Part shown: piece after piece, positions 47,120 to 54,632 of the stretch
How positions within the stretch are numbered: the first letter of the stretch is position 1
Layout: the number at the start of each line of letters is the position of its first letter
Source: Flavobacteriaceae bacterium
GTDB taxonomy: Bacteria; Bacteroidota; Bacteroidia; Flavobacteriales; Flavobacteriaceae
Length of the DNA stretch: 64,000 nt
Direction of reading: 5' to 3'
Assembly (NCBI GenBank): GCA_014238425.1
Contig: JABABD010000008.1
Span: forward strand, 1 to 64,000
Translations under genes and position numbers: made by a program
Notes under the pieces: model-generated
What the model was told of the DNA's origin: nothing
Databases searched by the model: none
Seen by the model: only the letters and a program-made list of their open reading frames with translations

Positions 47120-49192
47120 ATGAAACAGGTATTAATCATAATTGCCCTATTGTCTGTAATCTTTAGTCATTCACAAACTAAAGAGATAGAAGACCTCACT
47201 CTAGAGTTGACATTCCAAAAATTGGACACTTCTAAGGTGAACGCTTCTATTAAGCTCATCAAACTCCTATATAAAGCTGGTAAATATGACAGGGCCCTAT
47301 CATTTATTGGTGAAAGCGAACAACTCTCACAGACTTTAAACTATAGTAAAGGCACTGCAGAAATTATCTATCAAAAAGCGCTTATTTTTTCTAGTAAGGA
47401 CGATTATTTCAATGCTGTAGATAACTTTAATAAATCCAAACAAATATTCGAAAGTCTCAAAGATTCTTTAGGAATTGCCATGGTGAATAATGGCGTTGGA
47501 CTTATAGAAATAAAAAGAGGAAACTACAGGAAAGGATTAGAGTCTTCACTTGCTGCTATTAATATTTTTGAAAAGAACAATCTTCAAAGTGATTTAAGTA
47601 CAGCTTACAATAATTTAGCAAATGCTTATTATAATACGGATGAATTAGACAAATCTCTTGAATATAATTTCAAAGCATTAGAAGTTAGGCAAACCTTAAA
47701 CGATAGTTTAGATATCTCATCTACGCTCAAGAACATAGCATCTCTTTATTCGATTAAAAAAGACCACAGAAAAGCGATTGAATATTATGATCGTGTCTTT
47801 AATTTCTTGAGAACCAATCAAGATCCAAGCTTACAGGGAGAAATAATGCCAAAAATTGGTCAAGAATATCTCAATTTAGGAGAATATACTGAAGCAGCAG
47901 ATTATCTTGTAAGAGGGCTACGATATAATAGAAGAATCGACAATAAAAGTGGATTGCTTCAATCTTTAAATAGTGTTGGTGATCTTAATTTACAAGAACG
48001 TCAATTTAAGGTCGCTCAAACTCAACTTTATGAAGCCAATCTTATTGCACGACAGATTAACAATCAAAAAGAGTTATTGCGCAATTATAATTTATTAAAA
48101 CAGTTAGATTCTACCAAAGGAAATTTCAAAAGTGCTTTTATTTGGCAAAGTAAATATCAAAAACTTAAGGACAGTATCTACAATGCAGACTTCAAAACTG
48201 TTGGTAGGTTTGATAATGATTATGAACTTGAAAGAACACAAGAAGATTTTCTTCAAAATCAAGAAGCCAAAGATCTTGCAGTAACAAAACAGATAAAAGA
48301 TCTAAAATTAATTCAGTATGGTCTTATCGCTGCAGTCATAGCAGCCCTAACAGTGTTACTTCTGATTTATTTAAAGCGAAAGAGTCGTATACGCTATACC
48401 CGTGAACTTGAAGAAAAGAATGTTCAAATTCAATTGCAAAATGATGAAATACTCAGTCAATCCAAAAATCTTGAAGAAATAAATCAAGTAAAGGATAAGT
48501 TGTTTTCGATTGTATCACATGACCTTAAAGATTCCGTTACTTCTATAAAGGGGTTTTTAGATTTGTTAAATGAAGGCAGTATTTCCAATGAAGAGTTTCA
48601 ACATTTAATCCCTGAACTTAGCGAAAATGCTAATAATGCCTCTTTGCTTTTGTTTAACCTATTGAATTGGTCTAAATCGCAAATGGAATCTCTAGAGCCA
48701 AACCCTGAGTTGTTTGATATTCAGTCTATTTTTCATGATAAGATACGCTTGGTAGAACAGAAAATTGAGAGTAAGAAAATAATTTTGATTGACGACTCGC
48801 AACGTGATTTTGTATATGCTGATAAAAGTATGGTCGAAATCATTATTCAAAACCTTCTGGCAAACGCCGTTAAATTTTCGAAGAATGGCGATGTTATTAC
48901 CGTTTCTAATTCCATAAACGATGGCAAATCTCTCATTTGCATTGAAGATTCTGGTGTAGGTATCTCTCAAGAAAACCTCGATAAGATATTCAAGAACAAC
49001 TCCTTCACCACTATTGGCACTAAAGAAGAAAAAGGCACAGGTCTTGGTCTTACTATATGCAAAGAATTGGTAGAGCTTAACAAAGGGCGTATATGGGTAG
49101 AGAGCGCTGTGAACGTTGGCAGTAAATTTTATGTAGAACTTCCCAAAACAAAATCATTATCGTTGACTAGCTTGGCGAGCATGGAATCTTAA
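47120..49192 (+). CDS. TPR-containing sensor histidine kinase
   Basis: 690 residues. Signal peptide (1-19), then tetratricopeptide repeats across residues 35-350 (GIAMVNNGVGLIEIKRGNY, STAYNNLANAYYNTDELDKS, DISSTLKNIASLYSIKKD). A membrane helix lies at about 397-415 and a coil at 420-455. The HisKA H-box is FSIVSHDLKDSVTSIKG (His about 468). The HATPase has IIQNLLANAVKFS, EDSGVGIS and GTGLGLTICKEL. No receiver or DNA-binding domain, and no adjacent response regulator, so it is an orphan kinase. Confidence 0.93.
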   Translation: MKQVLIIIALLSVIFSHSQTKEIEDLTLELTFQKLDTSKVNASIKLIKLLYKAGKYDRALSFIGESEQLSQTLNYSKGTAEIIYQKALIFSSKDDYFNAVDNFNKSKQIFESLKDSLGIAMVNNGVGLIEIKRGNYRKGLESSLAAINIFEKNNLQSDLSTAYNNLANAYYNTDELDKSLEYNFKALEVRQTLNDSLDISSTLKNIASLYSIKKDHRKAIEYYDRVFNFLRTNQDPSLQGEIMPKIGQEYLNLGEYTEAADYLVRGLRYNRRIDNKSGLLQSLNSVGDLNLQERQFKVAQTQLYEANLIARQINNQKELLRNYNLLKQLDSTKGNFKSAFIWQSKYQKLKDSIYNADFKTVGRFDNDYELERTQEDFLQNQEAKDLAVTKQIKDLKLIQYGLIAAVIAALTVLLLIYLKRKSRIRYTRELEEKNVQIQLQNDEILSQSKNLEEINQVKDKLFSIVSHDLKDSVTSIKGFLDLLNEGSISNEEFQHLIPELSENANNASLLLFNLLNWSKSQMESLEPNPELFDIQSIFHDKIRLVEQKIESKKIILIDDSQRDFVYADKSMVEIIIQNLLANAVKFSKNGDVITVSNSINDGKSLICIEDSGVGISQENLDKIFKNNSFTTIGTKEEKGTGLGLTICKELVELNKGRIWVESAVNVGSKFYVELPKTKSLSLTSLASMES

Positions 49193-49274
49193 AAAACACC
49201 TATCTTCATTCTCAAGATTACTTTATATATCTTTCAACAAATATTTGATAAAACTTAAAGATGCGAGAGTATAA

Positions 49275-50033
49275 ATGTGTGAAATTTACATCTATATTAT
49301 ATTAGGCCTTACCGTTGGCTATATCGGCGGCTTTGCAGGCATTGGTGGCGGGCCTTTTTTGGTGTCGTTTTTAGTACTCGTTTGTGGCATGTCACAGTTA
49401 TCGGCACAAGGTAACGTACTTACTATGATGTTAGGCCCTATGAGTTTAATGGGGATCATATCCATGTATTCTTATGTGAAACAACAATGGACTCCCATTA
49501 TAATTGGCGTCGTCGCCTATTGCTTTTTCTCCTATTTTGGGGCATTAGCAGCTTTTTACATAGGTGAGAATGATACGCGTACCTACTTCGCTATACTGTT
49601 ATTATTGATAGCAAGTATACAGGTATTTCCTTTGCTTGTAAAAAAGAAAAACAGTACTAATGCAGCCACTAGAACGTCTGTACCATTACTATGGATTTTT
49701 ATTCTTGGGGCTATTACAGGTATTATTGGAGGACTTTTTGGTATTGGCGCAGGTGTTCTTATGATTCCAATATTAATAGGTCCTTTTAAAATGAATAAAG
49801 ATTACGCTAGAGCATTGAGCTTAGCCATATTAGTACCACCTGTGAGTTTTGGTGCCTATTTAAAATATAATGTTGAAAATACTATCAATTGGAATCTTGT
49901 CCTGATTCTTTTTGCAAGCTATTTTGTAGCTAACTATTTTGGCGCCAGAGCAGGAACCAAAGTATCAGATTCTAAATTCAAGCTCATGTATGCTGTGGTA
50001 TTAGTTACCATAGCAGTTGCCTACATAGTATAA
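49275..50033 (+). CDS. TauE/SafE family permease
   Basis: 252 residues with about eight membrane helices in two inverted halves, each with the family glycine motif: GGFAGIGGGPFLV near residue 18 and GGLFGIGAGVLMIPIL near 155. Family members export sulfite, sulfonates or organic acids. The substrate is not evident here since no sulfur genes are close. It is convergent with the ctlX-like gene, 2 bp apart. Confidence 0.88.
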   Translation: MCEIYIYIILGLTVGYIGGFAGIGGGPFLVSFLVLVCGMSQLSAQGNVLTMMLGPMSLMGIISMYSYVKQQWTPIIIGVVAYCFFSYFGALAAFYIGENDTRTYFAILLLLIASIQVFPLLVKKKNSTNAATRTSVPLLWIFILGAITGIIGGLFGIGAGVLMIPILIGPFKMNKDYARALSLAILVPPVSFGAYLKYNVENTINWNLVLILFASYFVANYFGARAGTKVSDSKFKLMYAVVLVTIAVAYIV

Positions 50034-50035
50034 AT

Positions 50036-50971
50036 CTAGGTTTTTGGCAAGAATACCTCAGCCATCATACAACGAGCACTTCCACCACCACAAGCTTCAA
50101 TGGTATCTAGAGAACTGGATAAGATTTCACAATGTTTTTCTATAATTTTTATCTGAGCCTTACTTAATGAGTTATAAGCTGCCTGACTCATGATGATATA
50201 TAGTTTATCATCTTTACCTTTTACTTGAAGCATATTACCTGCAAAGTTATTTACTTGTGCCTCCGTAATACGAATTACTTCCTTACCATCTTCTTCTAAG
50301 TGCTTAATAACATTTTTACGCTCTCTTTTATCATCGATGCAATCCAAGCAAATCACTGCAAAGGTCTCTCCTAAACACATCATGACATTGGTATGGTAAA
50401 TTGCCATACGTTTACCATCAACCGTTTGATTTGCTGTAAAAAGCACTGGCGAGTATTCAAAATCCTCACAAAACTCTATAAAAAGCTCTTCATCAGCACG
50501 AGGCGATAAAGCGCAATAGGCCTTTCTATTTACACGGTCTAATAATAAACTACCTGTACCTTCCAAGAACAAACCTTCATCTTCCGCATCGCGGTAATCA
50601 AAAATATTCTCAATGGCAAACCCTTCGTCTTCCAAAGCGAACAACACATCTTCTCGACGTTCATGACGTCTATTTTCTGCAAACATCGGATACAAGGCTA
50701 CACGTCCGTCTTCATGAAAGGATATCCAGTTATTTGGAAAGATGGAATCTGGTGTATCAAAATCATCGGTATCATTTACCACAATCACATTAACACCAAT
50801 ACCTCTAAGTTTCTCAACATAAACATCAAATTCTTTTTGCGCCTTAGCATTTACGGTTTTTGGAGTCACATTGTCCATCACCTTTTGATAGTAATTATTA
50901 ACCGCAGTTTGTTCGTTCATCCTAAAGTTAATAGGACGAATCATTAAGATGGTATTAGTTGTTTGTTGCAT
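50036..50971 (-). CDS. ctlX: Arginine deiminase-related hydrolase, CtlX type
   Basis: 311 residues of the amidinotransferase fold. Visible family features are DTPDSIFPNNWISFHEDGRVALYPM, LFLEGTGSLLLDR (conserved E-G-T-G-S), and YHTNVMMCLGE with the active-site His. The catalytic Cys near the end is in ACGGGSARCMMAEVF. Flavobacterial proteins of this type are annotated as citrulline-utilisation hydrolases or dimethylarginine-hydrolase-like. The exact substrate is inferred. Single gene with its own promoter box. Confidence 0.85.
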   Translation of the reverse strand: MQQTTNTILMIRPINFRMNEQTAVNNYYQKVMDNVTPKTVNAKAQKEFDVYVEKLRGIGVNVIVVNDTDDFDTPDSIFPNNWISFHEDGRVALYPMFAENRRHERREDVLFALEDEGFAIENIFDYRDAEDEGLFLEGTGSLLLDRVNRKAYCALSPRADEELFIEFCEDFEYSPVLFTANQTVDGKRMAIYHTNVMMCLGETFAVICLDCIDDKRERKNVIKHLEEDGKEVIRITEAQVNNFAGNMLQVKGKDDKLYIIMSQAAYNSLSKAQIKIIEKHCEILSSSLDTIEACGGGSARCMMAEVFLPKT

Positions 50972-50988
50972 GATTTAGTTTTAAAACG

Positions 50989-50996
50989 CAAAATTA
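50989..50996 (-). promoter_or_regulatory. -7 box of the ctlX-like gene
   Basis: The minus strand reads TAATTTTG (TAnnTTTG), 18 bp before the ATG at 50971. Confidence 0.5.
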
Positions 50997-51015
50997 CGCT
51001 TTTGCATTATAAAGC

Positions 51016-51054
51016 ATCTTGACTTTATGAAAAAAATAGTCGAAATTAGATAAC
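51016..51054 (+). promoter_or_regulatory. Conserved upstream motif, copy 1 (before XRE gene)
   Basis: 39 bp, 34 identical to 53470-53508. The core is TTGAYTTTATGARAAAAA then AGTCGAAATT. It ends 37 bp before the XRE/DUF4870 ATG. The same motif precedes the HEPN-like gene, so a shared regulator or shared origin is possible. Confidence 0.55.
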
Positions 51055-51091
51055 CTTATTATATAAATCAATGATTTCTTAAACACTCATA

Positions 51092-51652
51092 ATGAACATC
51101 ATCAAAACACTAAGAGAAGCTTCTGGCTACACACAATTAGAGTTAGCAAAAAAAACGAGTTTGTCCTTAAGGACCATTCAGCGTTTAGAGTCTAAAAATA
51201 AAGAACCAAAAGGTCACACCTTAGCAGCTCTTTCAAAAGTTTTTAGCATGAAACCTTCTGCGCTTCAAAACCAATTCAAGAACATTGAACACACTAAAAA
51301 ATCTGAAACGCTTTCTATTCGGCTTATTAACCTATCGGTCTTATCTTTTATAGGCATTCCATTTGGTAATATTATTTTACCGTTCATACTCTGGAGGAGA
51401 AACTGCAAATCTAAGTTTGTTGATGAAATGGGCAGACGAATTGTTAACTTTCAAATTATATTCTCAGTCGTACTTTCTATACTACTTTGCATCTCCCCTT
51501 TTATTGGACGTGCTTTTTTCTCAAACACACCAATCATCTTAATTGTTTTGTTTGTGGCTTATGTTGTTAATATTATTATTGTTTGCAATACCGCCGTTAA
51601 ATTACACCGCAATAATTTCAACTTACTAGACTTTCCAATTCGCTTCTTATAA
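51092..51652 (+). CDS. XRE-type regulator with DUF4870 membrane domain (paralogue)
   Basis: 186 residues. The helix-turn-helix is at 4-58 (REASGYTQLELAKKTSLSLRTIQRLESKNKEPKG begins at residue 7). The hydrophobic DUF4870 part spans about 75-180 and carries FVDEMGRRIVNFQ, like the motif in the protein at 16899. Domain order and length match that paralogue, but the sequence is only moderately similar. Followed by a lipoprotein and an aspartyl-protease-like gene, which share an upstream motif with each other. Confidence 0.85.
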   Translation: MNIIKTLREASGYTQLELAKKTSLSLRTIQRLESKNKEPKGHTLAALSKVFSMKPSALQNQFKNIEHTKKSETLSIRLINLSVLSFIGIPFGNIILPFILWRRNCKSKFVDEMGRRIVNFQIIFSVVLSILLCISPFIGRAFFSNTPIILIVLFVAYVVNIIIVCNTAVKLHRNNFNLLDFPIRFL

Positions 51653-51668
51653 GTATGACGCCATAGAA

Positions 51669-51695
51669 TTGTCGTGAAATTGGCGGTCGCCTAAA
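51669..51695 (+). promoter_or_regulatory. Conserved upstream motif B, copy 1
   Basis: TTGTCGTGAAATTGGCGGT and CCTAAA match 52193-52219 at 24 of 27 positions. It lies 62 bp before the lipoprotein ATG at 51758. Candidate operator. Confidence 0.6.
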
Positions 51696-51757
51696 CCATA
51701 TAATCTCGCTTTTTTACATTTATTTCGAAGTATCTAGTTAAAACTAAATACATTATT

Positions 51758-52141
51758 ATGAAAACTAAATGCATTATTTGTGTCTTTCTTTTTACTGGCT
51801 TAATGTTAAGCTGCGGATCTACTAAAACTGCTGATAATCCTGATGATAAATTAGTAGGTGACTGGAGCCTTATTGCTAAGGCTACACCTCAAGGAGACGT
51901 ATCTATTACGATGACTATTGCTAAGAATGAAACAGGAATGTTTGAAGGTTCATTTAAGTCGTTTATGGGTGATTTTGACATGTCAAATCTCGTTTTAAAA
52001 GATGGCGTGATCTCTTGCGATTTCAATGTTCAGGGTGCTCTTTTTGAATTTAAAGGTGTATTTACCAATGACGAATTTAAAGGTGAAACATTGGGGCCAA
52101 CCGAAAACTATATTACCAACGGCAAAAGAATGCAAAAATGA
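51758..52141 (+). CDS. Small lipocalin-like lipoprotein
   Basis: 127 residues. Lipoprotein signal (TGLMLSC, Cys 19). The mature part begins LVGDWSLIAKATPQGDVSITMTI and continues with strands (GMFEGSFKSFMGDFDMSNLVLKDG, LFEFKGVFTNDEFKGE), a small beta-barrel pattern similar to other flavobacterial 'G-x-W' lipoproteins. No enzymatic motif. Its upstream motif is shared with the next gene. Confidence 0.75.
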   Translation: MKTKCIICVFLFTGLMLSCGSTKTADNPDDKLVGDWSLIAKATPQGDVSITMTIAKNETGMFEGSFKSFMGDFDMSNLVLKDGVISCDFNVQGALFEFKGVFTNDEFKGETLGPTENYITNGKRMQK

Positions 52142-52192
52142 CTCCTCCACTGTTAAAAAAAAGGAAGGGACATATTGAATATTAATCATGCT

Positions 52193-52219
52193 TTGTCGTA
52201 AAATTGGCGGTATCCTAAA
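52193..52219 (+). promoter_or_regulatory. Conserved upstream motif B, copy 2
   Basis: 24 of 27 positions identical to 51669-51695. Located 90 bp before the ATG of the aspartyl-protease-like gene at 52310. Confidence 0.6.
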
Positions 52220-52309
52220 AGCTACTTAGTTTCATTTTTGGTCTTTAATTTGTCCGTCTCTGCTTTATTATAATCTCATAGATTTTCATCACATCAAAAA
52301 TCATTAATC

Positions 52310-53308
52310 ATGAAGAAAAAAATCGGCTACTCACTGCTCACCATCCTGATAATTACAATAATCATTGGCTATATAGGCATTCGAAAATTTAATAATGCTT
52401 TATTTAAAGAAAAATCAAACTACTTAGAATATACTTCTGAATCAAAACCTATTCATTTTGATTGGTCTGGCGATTCAATAGGAGGTATTTATGAAACTCA
52501 AGCTGCTATGATAATTCCTTTAAAAATTAAAGGTTTAGCACATCACTTCTATATGCAATTTGATACAGGAGCACCTCACTCCTTTATTTATGGCAATGAC
52601 TTAAAATCTTTACGTGCTATTGGATTAGACGTTAAAGAAGTTATAAAAGACGAAGTACGTTATGTAGAAAACTTAGATTTTATTCTAGATGATAATCATA
52701 TAAAAGCTTCCATGATTAAGATATATCCTAATTATGGTCATTCTTTTGATAAAAACGATACCATCTCTAGAATAGGAATAGGAACCCTTGGTAGCGATTT
52801 TATTGTGAACCGTATTACTGCTATTGATTTTAAAAATCAAAAGATACAGTTATATAATGAGCGTCCAGAATGGATATCCTCCTTAACAGATTTTAAATCT
52901 TTTGATTTTACTGGGAGGCGCATAATGTTGCCTGTAACCTTGGACAATAAAGATTATGAATTCCTTTATGATTCTGGTTGCAGTGCTTTTGGGTTAATCA
53001 CTATAAAAAGTCGTTTTGATAACTATACAGAAGAAAGCACCGAACAAATAAACTATGATGCTAAAAGTTGGGAAAGCAGTATTCCAATAAGAAGTAAAGT
53101 AACTGAGAAACTATTTAGTACTGGAGGGGTCAATCTAAAACTAAAGCGCGTAAGTTATGTGGATATGTATACTGCAATGCAGCCGATAATAATCCCTTTT
53201 ACGCGAGTTGGTGGCTGGTTAGGTAATCAACCTTTTAATGAAAGCACTTTAATTATAGATACTAAAACTGAAGAATTTATTGTCATTAATACCTCAAAAG
53301 ACAAGTAA
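52310..53308 (+). CDS. Membrane-anchored pepsin/retropepsin-like aspartyl protease
   Basis: 332 residues. One N-terminal membrane helix (about 5-24) and a periplasmic part with two aspartyl-protease hallmarks: YMQFDTGAPHSFIYG (DTGA, about residue 85) and FLYDSGCSAFGLI (DSGC, about residue 222). Each half carries one active-site loop, like two-lobed aspartyl proteases. IGTLGSDFIVNRITAIDF is the typical later strand after the first loop. The DSGC loop is unusual but keeps Asp and Gly. Proteolysis is plausible; substrate unknown. Confidence 0.78.
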   Translation: MKKKIGYSLLTILIITIIIGYIGIRKFNNALFKEKSNYLEYTSESKPIHFDWSGDSIGGIYETQAAMIIPLKIKGLAHHFYMQFDTGAPHSFIYGNDLKSLRAIGLDVKEVIKDEVRYVENLDFILDDNHIKASMIKIYPNYGHSFDKNDTISRIGIGTLGSDFIVNRITAIDFKNQKIQLYNERPEWISSLTDFKSFDFTGRRIMLPVTLDNKDYEFLYDSGCSAFGLITIKSRFDNYTEESTEQINYDAKSWESSIPIRSKVTEKLFSTGGVNLKLKRVSYVDMYTAMQPIIIPFTRVGGWLGNQPFNESTLIIDTKTEEFIVINTSKDK

Positions 53309-53333
53309 ACTTTATGAATCAGATTGAAATATA

Positions 53334-53435
53334 CTAATACTCCACTATCTCAAACTCAGATCTCCTGTTAAGTTGGTGTTCGTCTTCGGTACACTCTAAG
53401 ATTGGACAATCAATAATTGGAACAGATTCACCAAA
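53334..53435 (-). pseudogene. Displaced 3' end of the OmpA-family gene
   Basis: Copy of 54635-54734 (96 of 100 bp identical), encoding the last 33 residues plus a TAG stop. The four differences (53340, 53343, 53346, 53406) are all third-codon-position silent changes. Homology stops abruptly near 53436, and no upstream coding sequence is attached. It is therefore a functional-looking gene end from a diverged allele and not a randomly decayed copy. Confidence 0.85.
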
Positions 53436-53469
53436 GCTTCGATTTCATAGTTACTGGCGTTTTTAACGT

Positions 53470-53508
53470 ATCTTGATTTTATGAGAAAAAAAGTCGAAAT
53501 TCGTTAAC
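53470..53508 (+). promoter_or_regulatory. Conserved upstream motif, copy 2 (before HEPN-like gene)
   Basis: 34 of 39 bp identical to 51016-51054 (before the XRE/DUF4870 gene). It lies 70 bp before the ATG at 53579. Confidence 0.55.
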
Positions 53509-53578
53509 GTCATCTATTTTTAGATTTTTAATGAGTTGAATTTCAATAATTGACATAAAATTTACAATTATTCTTAAT

Positions 53579-54613
53579 ATGAAGAAGAGAAAATATATAA
53601 ATGAAATATTGGAAATAAAAAAAAGAAATGAAAGCTATAACACAGTAAATCTATTAGCAAAAGTAAAAGAAATAAAAATAATCCTTGACTCTTTTTCGAA
53701 GGATGAAAATGATTTATCCCCAGAATTGTTGAAATACATACCTATTTCGACGGTTGCATGTTTTCAATCATATTTTCGTGAGACTATAATTGATTTGATA
53801 GATATGGGTGAACCCTATTCAGAAAATATGGTTAGGTTTAATCAAGTGCAGAATGTTAAACTTGATTTTGGAATTTTAAATGAAATTAATACCAAAAAAT
53901 TCACGTCAGGTGAATTTGTTTCTCATTTAATACCTTGTAATAATTTAAATGATTTTAATAAAGGGTTATCTATACTCCTTCAATCTGATTTTTTGGTTGA
54001 ATTAAGAAAATTTAATTTTGATTTCGAATCACCAAATCTTTTCAAAAATGAATTCTCAGAAATTATTAAGTCCGTTAATAAATGTTTTGAATTGAGGCAT
54101 ATTTTATGTCATGAATTTGCATTCAATATTAATCTCACACTTAAAGAAACTAAAATTATTTACGGAAATTGTGAGAAATTTTTGCTTCACACATATTTAT
54201 TCATTTCTCATTTAAAATACCCAAATCGCGAAGATCTGTCAGATGAAGAAATACTAAAAAAAGTCGAAATCGAATATTCAAAAGTTTGCGAAGAGCTTGA
54301 AGTATTAATAGAAACAATAATACAAAGAGAAATTAATAGTGATTTATCAAAATTTTTTAACGAAGAACTATTTCGGAAATCTATCGAATTATGGAGAGAT
54401 TATACATCAACAAAAATAGAAGCCAAGTTTGGCATTCTTAAACTAACAAAACTAAAATTTGTTTATTTAAGTTTTATCAAATCTGAAACAAAGAAAAAAA
54501 TAGAAGAGTTAAAGGAAAGTTATAAAAGTTCTCTTATTGAAAATCCTTTAAATAAAAACCCTAATCATCAGGAAGTATTAAAAGATATAATATATAAAAT
54601 GTTGACAGAATAA
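53579..54613 (+). CDS. HEPN-motif protein, putative toxin or defence RNase
   Basis: 344 residues, mostly helical, no signal peptide. ELRHILCHEF holds R173-x4-H178 with a second His directly after the Arg, the pattern of the HEPN ribonuclease active site. FQSYFRETIIDLID (62-75) fits an upstream HEPN helix. The C-terminal half is long charged helices with FRKSIELWRDYTSTKIE, faintly like the W..YRD segment of LprI-type (DUF1311) domains. The codons are strikingly A/T-rich against both neighbours, suggesting transfer. It sits alone between two copies of the OmpA gene 3' end, convergent with that gene. HEPN proteins commonly cut RNA in toxin-antitoxin and abortive-infection systems. That role is inferred. 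Confidence 0.75.
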   Translation: MKKRKYINEILEIKKRNESYNTVNLLAKVKEIKIILDSFSKDENDLSPELLKYIPISTVACFQSYFRETIIDLIDMGEPYSENMVRFNQVQNVKLDFGILNEINTKKFTSGEFVSHLIPCNNLNDFNKGLSILLQSDFLVELRKFNFDFESPNLFKNEFSEIIKSVNKCFELRHILCHEFAFNINLTLKETKIIYGNCEKFLLHTYLFISHLKYPNREDLSDEEILKKVEIEYSKVCEELEVLIETIIQREINSDLSKFFNEELFRKSIELWRDYTSTKIEAKFGILKLTKLKFVYLSFIKSETKKKIEELKESYKSSLIENPLNKNPNHQEVLKDIIYKMLTE

Positions 54614-54632
54614 ATCAATCCTTATTACAAAA

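Larger units (their letters stand above)
53309..53578. other. Junction region before the HEPN-like gene
   Basis: 270 bp containing the displaced copy of the OmpA-family gene 3' end (53334-53435) and the conserved upstream motif at 53470. The rest is AT-rich promoter-like DNA. Confidence 0.65.
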
